Part shown: positions 1-12,209 of the stretch, in pieces
Layout of the letters: each line of letters starts with the position of its first letter
Position numbering within the stretch: position 1 is the first letter of the stretch
Assembly: GCF_030253575.1 (NCBI RefSeq)
Contig: NC_080569.1
Location: 3,535,501 to 3,599,500, forward strand
Direction: 5' to 3'
From: Rhododendron vialii
Lineage: Eukaryota > Streptophyta > Magnoliopsida > Ericales > Ericaceae
Length of the DNA: 64,000 nt
Program-made: the position numbers and the translations under genes
Notes under the pieces: model-generated
The model's database searches: none
Seen by the model: only the letters and a program-made list of their open reading frames with translations
What the model was told of the DNA's origin: nothing

Positions 1-1414
1 TATTAGAATATTTATCATGACCTTAATAAGAGTCCTAAAGGTCCTACGCAACCAGTGGAGTGTCAAAAGTTGGGTTCGGAATATAGATAGTCTAAATAAA
101 ATTATTCGGGCATTTATAATAAGGTTTATAAGGTCGTAAATAATTTTTGATTGGAGCCGCTATAGAAATAACAATAAATAGTAAATTAAATAAAAAAATA
201 TTTATTTAACAATATATCATCTTTGAGATGCAAGGAGTCGAGGAAAAATTAGTTTGGTTTTAAAACGTTGTTTGGAAGGTCGCAAAGATTTTTCATTTGT
301 AAACTTTGAAAGATAACTAATAAATAATTCAATAAATAGATAATTAAATAAAAAAAATATGATCTTAACAAGTTATTATCTTTGAGGTGTGAAAAGTCTA
401 GGAAAAATAGTCCGGGCGTAAAAAATGATATTCAGAAGGTCGCAAAGTTGTTTCGAAACGTTTAAAATCAACTTAATCTACCAGATAAATTAAACTGATA
501 TAATTAATACATTTTATACTAAGTTGATAGTATACTGTAAGAAAATAATATCAAGTCAGTAGTGTTTTATAATATTAATATCATAAAGATTGTAAAATAA
601 ATATCAAATAGGTCTTCATTTTTGTAAATAATTACAAATAAGATGTCAAACTCAAAAATAATATCAAATTGGTAATTACGGCAGAAAACGCGCGGTAAAC
701 TATATTTTTTTTCGTTCGGGACATAGGGTTAAGCATATAAACACTTAATATACTTAGAGGAGAGGTTGAAATGAATTATAATACCTTTAATCGGATCGAA
801 TTGATTTAAAAACGAATCTTGAATTTTGGGGAAGAAGACTTTGGATTTTTTTGATCGGGAGACTTTGGAACCAAATCGGACGATGCTTGGTGATGCTAGG
901 AGTAGAAGGAAGAGATTGGAATGGTCAAATTGAGTTTCGGTTGGGTCTTGGTACGAAACCCACTTTTCTCTCTCTTTCTTTCTCTCTCTAAAACTCCATG
1001 GATTGAAACTTGATTTTCTCTGATTTTTCTCTCTCTTTTGGACTGGTGGGGCGTAGGGAATATTTGTGGTGTAAATTTCGTGGGTCAATGGGGTGGGGTA
1101 TTTATAGGAGAATTTTGGTGGAAGAGAATAAGAGTGAATTTAATGGGGTTGGGTTCATGAAATTTGGAATGGACGAATTTGGCTTGGTTTTAGGGTTAGG
1201 GAAGAAGTAGAGACTGAGTAGGAGACGGAAGGAGTTTGAGGTGAGGGAGGAGTATGCATACACGCATGTGTATGTAGAAAAAATTTAAAAAGAATACATA
1301 TATATATTGCATGGATAATTGTATTTAAAAAAAAAAAGAATTGCATTAAGAAAAATAATTCTAATAATATTATATTTAGAAAAAAAAATTGGGTCGAAAA
1401 TCTGGGTCGTTACA
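1..1414 (+). mobile_element. Right part of a long LTR (copy A), cut by the window edge
   Basis: This matches the 3' part of the complete LTR at 13323-15929, starting from the stretch with the cttaataagagtcctaaagg motif (compare 14440-14470). It ends in GGGTCGTTACA at 1404-1414, the same CA terminus as the complete copy. It includes the CT-rich pyrimidine tract (about 963-990) and the segment before the end with many A runs. No reverse transcriptase, gag or other coding domain is visible, so this is LTR sequence only. The TG...CA ends and the TGTAACG/CGTTACA inverted terminal words are typical of plant Ty3/gypsy LTRs; the lineage is inferred. Confidence 0.8.
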
Positions 1415-2525
1415 GGGTTCGCCTATCTTATACACCACTTCACAAATTACTTTACAATCATCACTGGAATTCCGCCAGTCTATCAATTCATCACTGGACT
1501 CCCGTCAGTTTCAATCTCATCACATCTCAAAATCACGCTTGCAGGTAATCTAAAAATAAAACTTTTCAATTCATCCATTACCTAGCATCGACTAGGTGAA
1601 TTCTATTCGCATACCACCCCATGTCTCTAGGGTCCAATCTAGCATTCAAATCAAGTATCGGTGCAATATACAATTAAAACGAATAATAATTAAAACAAAT
1701 AACAAGCAATGCAATCACACAACCTCTTATGAATGAGCCGTTGCCCTTAGTCTTGCATGGTCAAGATGTCATTAATAAAGTAAGAACTGAAAAGAAATTT
1801 TTTAAAAATATTTATTTTAGGCTCTTATTAATTATTTCTAAAAAATTAGATTGATTAATAACTATTTAAATACATTAATTAGGTAAAAATATTAGAAAAA
1901 TTATCTTGACCTTAGCAAGAGTCCTAACGGTCCTACGCAATATGCTCGAGTGTCAAAAGTTTGGTTCGGAAGTTCCCAGAATTAATTTAAATGAAGACGT
2001 TAAATAAAGTGGCCGAAAGTGAAGTAAATAGATAATAAATAATTCATAAATTACAATATGTTGAGGTTAACAAAGTTTCATCTTTGGAGTGTAAGGAGTC
2101 TAAATAAAATGGCATTAATAATATGGTTTATAAAGTCGTAAAATAATTTTGATTGGAAACACTATAGAAATAACAATAAATAGTAAATTAAATAAAAAAA
2201 TATTTAATTTAACAAGATATTATCTTTGGGATGCAAGGAGTCCAGAAAAAATTAGTTTGAGTGTTAAAACATTGTTTGGAAGGTCGCAAAGATTTTTCGT
2301 TTGTAAACTTTGATAGATAACTAATAACTAATTTAATAAATAGGTAATTAAATAAAAAAATATGATCTTAACAAGTTAATCTTTGAGATGTGAAAAGTCT
2401 AAAAAAAATAGTCCGAGTGTCAAAAATGATGTTCGAAAGATCGCAAAGTTATTTCGAAATATTTAAAATCAACTCAATCTACCAGATAAATTAAACTGAT
2501 ATAACTAATATATTTTATACTAATA
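1415..2525 (+). mobile_element. Partial LTR of the same family (copy B), interrupted by copy A
   Basis: Immediately after the CA end of copy A the sequence resumes at an internal LTR position (gggttcgcctatcttatac, matching 13936 in the complete LTR). It then follows the LTR for about 1.1 kb with scattered differences. At about 2525 the match stops (ctaatatgtgg against ctaatattata at 15058) and unrelated CT-rich sequence begins. The simplest reading is that copy A inserted into copy B and that copy B was later truncated on the right. The left part of copy B would lie outside the window. Confidence 0.7.
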
Positions 2526-3743
2526 TGTGGTTCTAGGGCTACTGCAATGTTCTTATGCGGTTCCCAGCTCTCTCTCTCTCTCTCGCTCTCTCATCCCTCC
2601 CTCTACAGAACCTCTTCTCTCTCTCTCTTTCTCTCTCCAGCTATCTCATTTCTCTCTAGCTCCAGCTCTCTCATCCATCCTTCTAGAGAATCCATTGTCG
2701 ACCATGTCTGCTGCACTAAAGGTATGATACTCTTACCTCTCTCTCTCCATCAGTTTGCATTTCATTCCTCTCTCATCTCTCTCTCTATAGAACCTCCCCC
2801 CCTCTCTCTATAGCTCCAGCTCTCTCATCCCTCCCTCTAGAGAATCCATTGTCGACCATGTCTGCTGCACTAAAGGTATGATACTCTTACCTCACTCTCT
2901 CCATCGGTTTGCATTTCTTTCTAACACATGGTTCTCTTTCTTATTTTTGTTCAGAAAAGCTATGGGCTCTTTAGCTCCAGCTCTCTCATTCCTTTCTCTT
3001 GCGCTCTCTCATCCCTCCCTCTAGAAAATTCATTCATCTCTCTCGCCCTCTCTCATCCCCCCCTCTCCGGTTTGCGTTTCTTTCAACACATGGTTCTCTT
3101 TTTAATTTTTGTTCGGAAAAGCTATGGGTATACCCACACGAGCTGACTAGAACTTATGGATCCCAACCCCAAAATTTGCAATTCAAATTTTCATCCCAAA
3201 ACCGTCCGAAAAATGAGAGAAAAGTAAACCCACTACCCATGATTTTTCCCCAACCCATTTCTCACTGGTGACGAACTCCCGTTGACGCCGATCGAGTCAT
3301 CGACCACCTGTGACATGAAGATTTAGAATTTGGTCTGGATGTTTCTGTTATATAAAGTATATGAAAGTTTTTTTCTGGTAAACCTTGTTGGCCACCGACT
3401 TCTTGTGATTCTTGCATCATTGTGTGGAAGTTGATTTGTATCATTTTGTCTCTGTTCTCATTTCCTCAAAGTATTACAAATTGTCTGGCAAACCCTTTTG
3501 GAAACTTGTTTTCCAAAATATTGTTCTTACAATGCTTGATCTACACCATCTAGTGTTTCAAGTATTGTTTAGTTCCATACTTTGTTGTGCCATGAAACTC
3601 CATTTCACCATGAAAATGGTGTCGGTAGTAGGAGTTGAAGTTTGGTTTTGAGAAATGGAGAGAGAGAAGCTTCGGTGATTGGGGTTCCATCAGTGGTGGT
3701 CGCTGGAAATGGCGGTGGAGGAGTTGAGGGCTGGTTTTGGGGG
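2526..3743 (+). other. CT-rich old locus with a duplicated mini-exon; no gene resolved
   Basis: Pyrimidine-rich sequence with short tandem duplications of about 155 bp. A block reading ATGTCTGCTGCACTAAAG followed by a gtatga donor-like site occurs at 2704 and again at 2858. A tttttgttcag acceptor-like site before AAAAGCTATGGG occurs at 2954; its copy near 3115 reads ttcgg and has lost the AG. The codons would give MSAALK joined to KSYG. No longer reading frame or known domain follows. The part from 3262 to 3743 has no recognisable coding sequence. It ends in the AGTGGAGG used as the hAT target site. Confidence 0.4.
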
Positions 3744-3751
3744 AGTGGAGG

Positions 3752-4789
3752 TAGAGGTGTCAAACGTGCGTGCCGTGCCGTGCCATTCAACTTCCGTGCC
3801 AACCGTGCTTCGTGTCGTGCCGTGCCGTGCCCGTTTACTTAAATCGTGTAGTGCCGTGCCGTGCTATTTTCAATCGTGTCGTGCCGTGCCGTGCCGTGCC
3901 CATTTACTTAAATCGTGCCGTGTCGTGCCGTGCTGTTTTTCAATCGTGTCGTGCCGGGCCGGGCCCATTTACTTAAATCGTGTCGTGCTGTGCCGACCCA
4001 TTTTTTAATCGTGTCTTGTTGTGCCGTTTTTCAATCATGTCGTGCCGGGCTGGGCCCATTTACTTAAATCGTGTTGTGCCGTGGTGGCTCGTTTTTTAAT
4101 CTTGCAGTGTCATTTTCAATCGCGCCGGCTGGGCCTATTTACTTAAATAGTGTTGTGCCATGTTGGCCCATTTTTTAATCGTGTCGTGCTTCGTGACGTG
4201 CCCGTTTTACTTGATTGTCGTTTTTAATCGTGTCGTGCCCATTTAGAGGTGTCAAACGGGCCGTGCTTCAAACCCAAGTTCCATAGGACTTGGGTTTGAA
4301 TCACATGGAGGTTTTTTTTTCTTTAAAATTAGTTTTTTCCTTATTTATTTTTAGTTGTTCCAATTTAAAAGCTTATTTTTTATAAATTATGAAACTAAAA
4401 TGCCTTGTTTGTAATTAAAATTATTGTCATTTAATCACATTATATTCACGAGTCACAAGTCAAATTAATAATTTTTTTCCCCTGCCTTGTGTTGTGCCTG
4501 GCTAGAACCGTGTCGTGTCGTGCCCAGCCAAAACCATGTCGTGCCGTGCCCATTCAACTACCGTGTCAGGCCCGTACCCTGCTAGAACCGTGTCGTGCCG
4601 TGCCGTGCCCATTCAACTACCGTGTCGTGCCGTGCCGTGTCAGGCCAACTTCCGTGCCGTGCCAGTGCCGTGCCTGCCCACTTCCGTGCCCCATGCCAGT
4701 CCGCGTGCCCACTAAAACAGTGCCGTGCTCGTGTCGTGCCATATTTAACCGTGTCGTGTCGTGTCGACCCGACCCGTTTGACAACCCTA
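3752..4789 (+). mobile_element. Non-autonomous hAT-like element with GC-rich CGTGCC interior
   Basis: The left end TAGAGGTGTCAAACG (3752) and right end CGTTTGACAACCCTA (4789) are inverted copies matching at 13 of 15 positions. They are flanked by a perfect 8-bp direct repeat AGTGGAGG (3744-3751 and 4790-4797), the target-duplication length of the hAT superfamily. There is no transposase. The interior is made of imperfect words such as cgtgccgtgcc and cccatttacttaaatcgtg. These create long but low-complexity reading frames rich in Cys, Arg, Pro and Val that should not be annotated as proteins. A second left-end word, TAGAGGTGTCAAACGGGCC, lies inside at 4244, suggesting a duplicated end or a nested relative. 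Confidence 0.75.
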
Positions 4790-5967
4790 AGTGGAGGGTG
4801 TGGTCCGTGTGGAGAGAAAGAAGTCTGGTTCTGGATTTACTTTTTCTCCTATTTCCGGGACAGTATTGGAGGGAAATTTTGAATTGAAATTTTTTGGGGT
4901 TGGGCCCATTAGTTAATTCCAGTCAGCTGTCCACGTCAGCTGGTGTTCATATGATGTACCCAAGGGTGTACCCAAAGCATTTTTTATTTTCGTTTCTGTA
5001 ATGTAACTTTGCTTTGTTTTCTTGGAGTTATTTTTTTCAATTCTATATTAGGACTTTTTCGAAGGCTTCCCGCGGTCGTGGGAACAAAAAAATGGAGGTT
5101 GTGGAAATCAAAAAAATGCATCATAAAAAATTGCACGTGAGTGGATCTTGAATTATTTATTGAAGAATATTATTTCATTAATTGATTGGTTTAAATTAAA
5201 TTTTTTTTTTTGCAGAAAAAAAAAGCAACAACTGAAAAAGGCATTCAAAGAAAGGAAAACATTGAGGGAAGATATCATCACTTACCAATAACTTGACTAC
5301 AAGAAGGGATTTCCGGAAAAAAAAGGGAAGCCCCAGCCCGTTTGGGTGAAAAAAATTGGAGACCCAAAGAAAAGAACTAGAATAGAAACAAGATGAGCTT
5401 AAGGACAAGGATTCTTTCATAGCGAATTTGGGGCCGAGATAGAGAAGGGTAAAATGGAGAAAAAAAAGACGAAATAGGTTAGCTTGTAACGCCTCGATTT
5501 TTCGGAAGAAATATAAAATAAAATCTTAAGAAAATTTGCTAAATAAATATAATTTTTCAAAATAAAGTTTAGTTATTACAGTCACAAGATAAATTAATTG
5601 ATTCAAAATACATTAACTTCAGAGCTGACTCTAAACTTGATACAAATGCGAAACATACTCGATCTTCGTTCTTGATATTCTTTCCGTGTCGAACTGCACC
5701 ATTTTTGAATCATTTCCATTGAATCATGCGCCCTCTGGCAAATTGATCGCCGAAGCAAACGATTTGCCAGGATACAGACGTATCCGTGAGTGATAAATCA
5801 CCCAGTAGAATAATCTAACCCAACTACCCCCCTTACTTTACAGCTAACAAGTAACCGGATAACAAGGAGGCGAAAATTAAAACAAAGATTTTTCCATATA
5901 AATCAGTTATTACTATCCATTTACCTAATGTGAAATCTAAGATCTCTTCACGAGATCTTTCCCCCCC
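4392..5967 (+). repeat. Composite tandem array, unit 1 of 6
   Basis: Unit order: right part of the hAT-like element (to 4789), its AGTGGAGG target copy, about 690 bp of host sequence, then the first 483 bp of the long LTR from TGTAACGCCTCG at 5485. This is the only unit with the complete hAT element on its left, so it marks the ancestral left junction. The host part carries a two-exon mini-ORF (ATG at 5092, donor after 5136, acceptor before 5216). Here it is out of frame because nine A residues follow the acceptor where the open copy has eight. Confidence 0.9.
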
Positions 5968-7532
5968 AACTAAAATGCCTTGTTTTGTAATTAAAATTAT
6001 TATCATTTAATCACATTATATTCATGAGTCACAAGTCAAATTAATAATTTTTTTCCCGTGCCTTGTGTTGTGCCTGGCTAGAACCGTGTCGTGTCGTGCC
6101 CATTCAACTACCGTGTCGTGCCGTGCCCATTCAACTACCGTGTCGGGCCCGTGCCCGGCTAGAACCGTGTCGTGCCGTGCCGTGCCAGGCCAACTTTCGT
6201 GCCGTGCCTGCCCACTTCCGTGCCCGGGTGCCCCATGCCAGTCCGCGTGCCCACTAAAATCGTGCCGTGCCAGGGCACGACCGTGCCCGTGCTCGTGCCG
6301 TGCCACATTTAAGCGTGTCGTGCCGTGTCGACCCGACCCGTTTGACACCCCTAAGTGGAGGGTGTGGTCCGTGTGAAGAGAAAGAAGTCTGGTTCTGGAT
6401 TTACTTTTTCTCCTATTTTCGGGACAGTGTTGGAGGGAAATTTTGAATTGCAAATTTTTGGGGTTGGGCCCATTAGTTAATTCCAGTCAGCTGTCCACGT
6501 CAGCTGATGTTCATATGATGTACCCAAGGGTGTACCCATAGCATTTTTTATTTTTGTTTCTGTAATGTAACTTTGCTTTGTTTTATTGGAGTTTTTTTTT
6601 TAATTCTATATTAGGACTTTTTCGAAGGCTTCCCGCGGTCGTGGGAACAAAAAAATGGAGGTTGTGGAAACCAAAAAAATGCATCATAAAAAATTGCACG
6701 TGAGTGGATCTTGAATTATTTATCGAAGAATATTATTTGATTAATTGATTGGTTTAAATTAAATTTTTTTTTTTTGCAGAAAAAAAAGCAACAACTGAAG
6801 AAGGCATTCAAAGAAAGGAAAACATTGAGGGAAGATATCATCACTTACCAAGAACTTGACTACAAAAAGGGATTTCCGGAAAAAAGGGAAGCCCCGGCCC
6901 GTTTGGGTGAAAAAAATTGGAGACCCAAAGAAAAGAACTAAAATAGAAACAAGATGAGCTTAAGGACAAGGATTCTTTCATAGCGTAGTTGAGGCCGAGA
7001 TAGAGAAGGGTAAAATGGAGAAAAAAAAGACGAAATAGGTTAGCTTGTAACGCTTCGGATTTTCGGAAGAAATATAAAATAAAATCTTAAGAAAATTTGC
7101 TAAATAAATATAATTTTCTAAAATAAAGTTTAGTTATTACAGTCACAAGATAAATTAACTGATTCAAAATACATTAACTTCAGAGCTGACTCTAGACTTG
7201 ATACAAATCCGAAGCATACTCGATCTTCATTCTTGATATTCTTTCCGTGTCGAACTGCACCGTTTTTGAATCCTTTCCATTGAATCATGCGCCCTCGATC
7301 TGGCAAATTGATCGCCGAAGCAAACGATTTGCCAGGATACAGACGTATCCGTGAGTGATAAATGACCTAGTAGAATAATCTAACCCAACTACCCCCCTTA
7401 CTTTACAGCTAACAAGTAATCGAATAACAAGGAGGCGAAAATTAAAACAAAGATTTTTCCATATAAATCAGTTATTACTATCCATTTACCTAATGTGAAA
7501 TCTAAGATCTCTCCACGAGATCTTTCCGCCCC
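5968..7532 (+). repeat. Composite tandem array, unit 2 of 6
   Basis: Begins at aactaaaatgcc, joined directly to truncated LTR sequence of unit 1 (cgagatctttcc). The hAT right end is at about 6340-6353, and the LTR part starts at 7046. In the GC-rich segment this unit has a ccagggcacgaccgtgcc word shared with units 5 and 6 but not 3 or 4. Its mini-ORF (exons 6655-6699 and 6780-6941, joining in phase 0) is the only one of the six that is still open, giving 68 residues. Confidence 0.9.
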
Positions 7533-9068
7533 AACTAAAATGCCTTGTTTTGTAATTAAAATTATTATCATTTAATCACATTATATTCATGAGTCACAAG
7601 TCAAATTAATAATTTTTTCCCCGTGCCTTGTGTTGTGCCTGGCTAGAACCGTGTCGTGTCGTGCCCAGCCAAAACCATGTTGTGCCGTGCCCATTCAACT
7701 ACCGTGTCGGACCCGTGCCCGGCTAGAACCGTGTCGTGCCCATTCAACTACCGGGTCGTGCCGTGCCGTGCCAGGCACACTTTCGTGCCGTGCCTGCCCA
7801 CTTCCGTGCCCCATGCCAGTCCGCGTGCCCACTAAAATCGTGCCGTGCCACATTTAATCGTGTCGTGCCTTGTCGACCTGACCCGTTTGACACTCCTAAG
7901 TGGAGGGTGTGGTCCGTGTGGAGAGAAAGAAGTCTGGTTCTGGATTTACTTTTTCTCCTATTTCCGGGACAGTATTGGAGGGAAATTTTGAATTGCAAAT
8001 TTTTTGGGGTTGGGCCCATTAGTTAATTCCAGTCAGCTGTCTACGTCAGCTGGTGTTCATATGATGTAACCAAGGGTGTACCCATAGCATTTTTTATTTT
8101 CGTTTCTGTAATGTAACTTTGCTTTGTTTTTTTGGAGTTATTTTTTTTCAGTTCTATATTAGGACTTTTTCGAAGGCTTCCCGCGGTCGTGGGAACAAAA
8201 AAATGGAGGTTGTGGAAACCAAAAAAATGCATCATAAAAAATTACACGTGAGTGGATCTCGAATTATTTATTGAAGAATATTATTTGATTGGTTTAAATT
8301 AATTTTTTTTTTTTTTGCAGAACAAAAAGCAACAACTGAAGAAGACATTCAAAGAAAGGAAAAACATTGAGGGAAGATATCATCACTTACCAAGAACTTG
8401 ACTACAAGAAGGGGTTTCTGGAAAAAAGGGAAGCCCCGGCCCGTTTGGGTGAAAAAAATGAAGACCCAAAGAAAAGAACTAGAATAGAAACAAGATGAGC
8501 TTAAGGACAAGGATTCTTTCATAGCGAAGTTGGGGCCGAGATAGAGAAGGGTAAAATGGAGAAAAAAAGACGAAATAGGTTAGCTTGTAACGCCTCGATT
8601 TTTCGGAAGCAATATAAAATAAAATCTTAAGAAAATTTGCTAAATAAATATAATTTTTCAAAATAAAGTTTAGTTATTACAGTCACAAGATAAATTAACT
8701 GATTCAAAATACATTAACTTCAGAGTTGACTCTAGACTTGATACAAATCCGAAGCATACTCGATCTTCGTTCTTGATATTCTTTCCGTGTCGAACTGCAA
8801 CATTTTTGAATCCTTTCCGTTGAATCATGCGCCCTCTGGCAAATTGATCGCCGAAGCAAACGATTTGCCAGGATACAGACGTATCCGTGAGTGATAAATC
8901 ACCCAGTAGAATAATCTAAACCAACTTCCCCCCTTACTTTACAGCTAACAAGTAATCGGATAACAAGGAGGCGAAAATTAAAACAAAGATTTTTCCATAT
9001 AAATCAGTTATTACTATCCATTTACCTAATGTGAAATCTAAGATCTCTCCACGAGATCTTTCCTCCCC
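7533..9068 (+). repeat. Composite tandem array, unit 3 of 6
   Basis: Same architecture as its neighbours and the shortest unit (1536 bp), mostly because of deletions in the hAT-derived GC-rich part. The LTR portion begins at 8586. The mini-ORF has its ATG at 8203 and acceptor at 8320. It is frameshifted by an extra A inside exon 2 (ggaaaaacattg where other units have ggaaaacattg). Confidence 0.9.
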
Positions 9069-10631
9069 AACTAAAATGCCTTGTTTGTAATTAAAATTAT
9101 TGTCATTTAATCACATTATATTCATGAGTCACAAGTCAAATTAATAATTTTTTTCCCGTGCCTTGTGTTGTGCCTGGCTAGAACCGTGTCGTGTCGTGCC
9201 CAGCCAAAATCATGTCGTGCCGTGCCCATTGAACTACCGTGTCGGGCTCGTGCCCGGCTAGAACCGTGTCGTGACGTGCCGTGCCCTGCCCATTCAACTA
9301 CCGTGTCGTGCCGTGCCGTGCCAGGCCAACTTTCGTGCCGTGCCTGCCCACTTCCGTGCCCCATGCCAGTCCGCGTGCCCACAAAAATCGTGCCGTGCTC
9401 GTGCCGTGCCACATTTAACCGTGTCGTGCCGTGTCGACCCGACCCGTTTGACACCCCTAAGTGGAGGGTGTGGTCCGTGTGGAGAGAAAGAAGTCTGGTT
9501 TTGGATTTACTTTTTCTCCTATTTCCGGGACAGTATTGGAGGGAAATTTTGAATTGCAAATTTTTGGGGTTGGGCCCATTAGTTAATTCCAGTCAGCTGT
9601 CCACGTCAGCTGATGTTCATATGATGTACCCAAGAGTGTACCCATAGCATTTTTTATTTTCGTTTCTGTAATTTAACTTTGCTTTGTTTTTTTGGAGTTA
9701 TTTTTTTCAGTTCTATATTAGGACGATTTCGAAGGCTTCCCGCGGTCGTGGTAACAAAAAAATGGAGGTTGTGGAAACCAAAAAAATGCATCATAAAAAA
9801 TTGCACGTGAGTGGATCTTGAATTATTTATTGAAGAATATTATTTGATTAATTGATTGGTTTAAATTAAATTTTTTTTTCGCAGAAAAAAAGCAACAACT
9901 GTAGAAGGCATTCAAAGAAAGGAAAACATTGAGGGAAGATATCATCACTTACCAAGAACTTGATTACAAGAAGGGGTTCCGGAAAAAAGGGAAGCCCCGG
10001 CCCCTTCGGGTGAAAAAAATTGGAGACCCAAAGAAAAGAACTAGAATAGAAACAAGATGAGCTTGAGGACAAGGATTCTTTCATAGCGAAGTTGAGGCCG
10101 AGATAGAGAAGGGTAAAATGGAGAAAAAAAAGACGAAATAGGTTAGCTTGTAACGCTTCGATTTTTTGGAAACAATATAAAATAAAATCTTAAGAAAATT
10201 TGCTAAATAAATATAATTTTTCAAAATAAAGTTTAGTTATTACAGTCACATGATAAATTAACTGATTCAAAATATATTAACTTCAGAGCTGACTCTAGAC
10301 TTGATACAAATCCGAAGCATACTCGATCTTCGTTCTTGATATTGTTTCCGTGTCGAACTGCACCATCTTTGAATCCTTTCCATTGAATCATGCGCCCTCT
10401 GGCAAATTGATCGCCGAAGCAAGCGATTTGCCAGGATACAGACGTTTCCGTGAGTGATAAATCACCCAGTATAATAATCTAACCCAACTACCCCCCTTAC
10501 TTTACAGCTAACAAGTAATCGGATAACAAGGAGGCGAAAATTAAAACAAAGATTTTTCCATATAAATCAGTTATTACTGTCCATTAACCTAATGTGAAAT
10601 CTAAGATCTCTCCACGAGATCTTTCCTCCCC
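9069..10631 (+). repeat. Composite tandem array, unit 4 of 6
   Basis: Same order of hAT right part, host segment and LTR start (LTR from 10149). The right inverted terminus CGTTTGACACCCCTAAG and the gtggagg target copy are preserved. The mini-ORF is broken because seven A residues follow the acceptor instead of eight. A variant splice-site context (ttcgcag) is also unique to this unit. Confidence 0.9.
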
Positions 10632-12209
10632 AACTAAAATGCTTTGTTTTGTAATTAAAATTATTATCATTTAATCACATTATATTCATGAGTCATAAGT
10701 CAAATTAATAATTTTTTTTCCGTGCCTTGTGTTGTGCCTGGCTAGAACCGTGTCGTGTTGTGCCCAGCCAAAACCATGTCGTGCCGTGCCCATTCAACTA
10801 CCGTGTCGGGCCTGTGCCCGGCTAGAACCGTGTCGTGCCCTGCCGTGCCCATTCAACTACCGTGTCGTGCCGTGCATGTGCCGTGCCTGCCCACTTCCGT
10901 GCCCCATGCCAGTCCGCGTGCCCACTAAAATCGTGCCGTGCTCGTGCCGTGCCAGGGCACGACCGTGCCCGTGCTCGTGCCGTGCCACATTTAACCGTGT
11001 CGTGCCGTGTTGACCCGACCCGTTTGACACCCCTAAGTGGAGGGTGTGGTCCGTGTGGAGAGAAAGAAGTCTGGTTCTGGATTTACTTTTTCTCGTATTT
11101 CTGGGACAGTATTGGAGGGAAATTTTGAATTGCAAATTTTTGGGGCTGGGCCTATTAGTTAATTCCAGTCAGCTGTCCACGTCAGCTGATGTTCATATGA
11201 TGTACCCAAGGGTGTACCCATAGCATTTTTTATTTTCGTTTCTGTAATGTAACTTTGCTTTATTTTTTTGGAGTTATTTTTTTCAGTTCTATATTAGGAC
11301 TTTTTCGAAGGCTTCCCGCGGTCGTGGGAACAAAAAAATGGAGGTTGTGGAAACCAAAAAAATACATCATAAAAAATTGCACGTAAGTGGATCTTGAATT
11401 ATTTATTGAAGAATATTATTTGATTAATTGATTGGTTTAAGTTAAATTTTTTTTTTTTTGCACAAAAAAAGCAACAACTGAAGAAGGCATTCAAAGAAAG
11501 GAAAACATTGAGGGAAGATATCATCACTTACCAAGAACTTGACTACAAGAAGGGGTTTCCGGAAAAAAGGGAAGCCCCGGCCCGTTTGGGTCAAAAAAAT
11601 GGAGACCCAAAGAAAAGAACTAGAATGGAAACAAGATGAGCTTAAGGACAATGATTCTTTCATAGCGAAGTTGGGGCCGAGATAGAGAAGGGTAAAATGG
11701 AGAAAAAGAAGAAGAAATAGGTTAGCTTGTAACGCCTCGATTTTTCGGAAGCAATATAAAATAAAATTTTAAGAAAATTTGCTAAATAAATATAATTTTC
11801 CAAAATAAAGTTTAGTTATTACAGTCACAAGATAAATTAACTGATTCAAAATACATTAACTTCAGAGCTGATTCTAGACTTGATACAAATTCGAAGCATA
11901 CTCGATCTTCGTTCTTGATATTCTTTCCGTGTCAAATTGCACCATCTTTGAATTCTTTCCATTGAATCATACGCCCTTTGGCAAATTGATCGCCGAAGCA
12001 AACGATTTGCCAGGATACAGACGTATCCGTGAGTGATAAATCACACAGTAGAATAATCTAACCCAACTACCCCCTTACTTTACAGCTAACAAGTAATCGG
12101 ATAACAAGGAGGCGAAAAGTAAAATAAAGATTTTTCCATATAAATCAGTTATTACTATCCATTAACCTAATGTGAAATCTAAGATCTCTCAACGAGATCT
12201 TTCTTCCCC
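10632..12209 (+). repeat. Composite tandem array, unit 5 of 6
   Basis: Same architecture, with the LTR portion from 11728. It shares several derived changes only with unit 6: the mini-ORF acceptor gcag has become gcac, cgtgagtgg is cgtaagtgg, and the tail reads aagaagaagaaatagg. These shared changes suggest that units 5 and 6 separated last. Confidence 0.9.

Noticed and set aside
3642..4887. Long + strand frames rich in Cys, Arg, Pro, Val (also near 6063, 7630, 9165, 10729, 12307, and minus-strand His/Gly/Arg-rich counterparts)
   Set aside because: They are translations of CGTGCC-type simple words inside a transposon, open in several frames at once, with no start context, splice pattern or domain.
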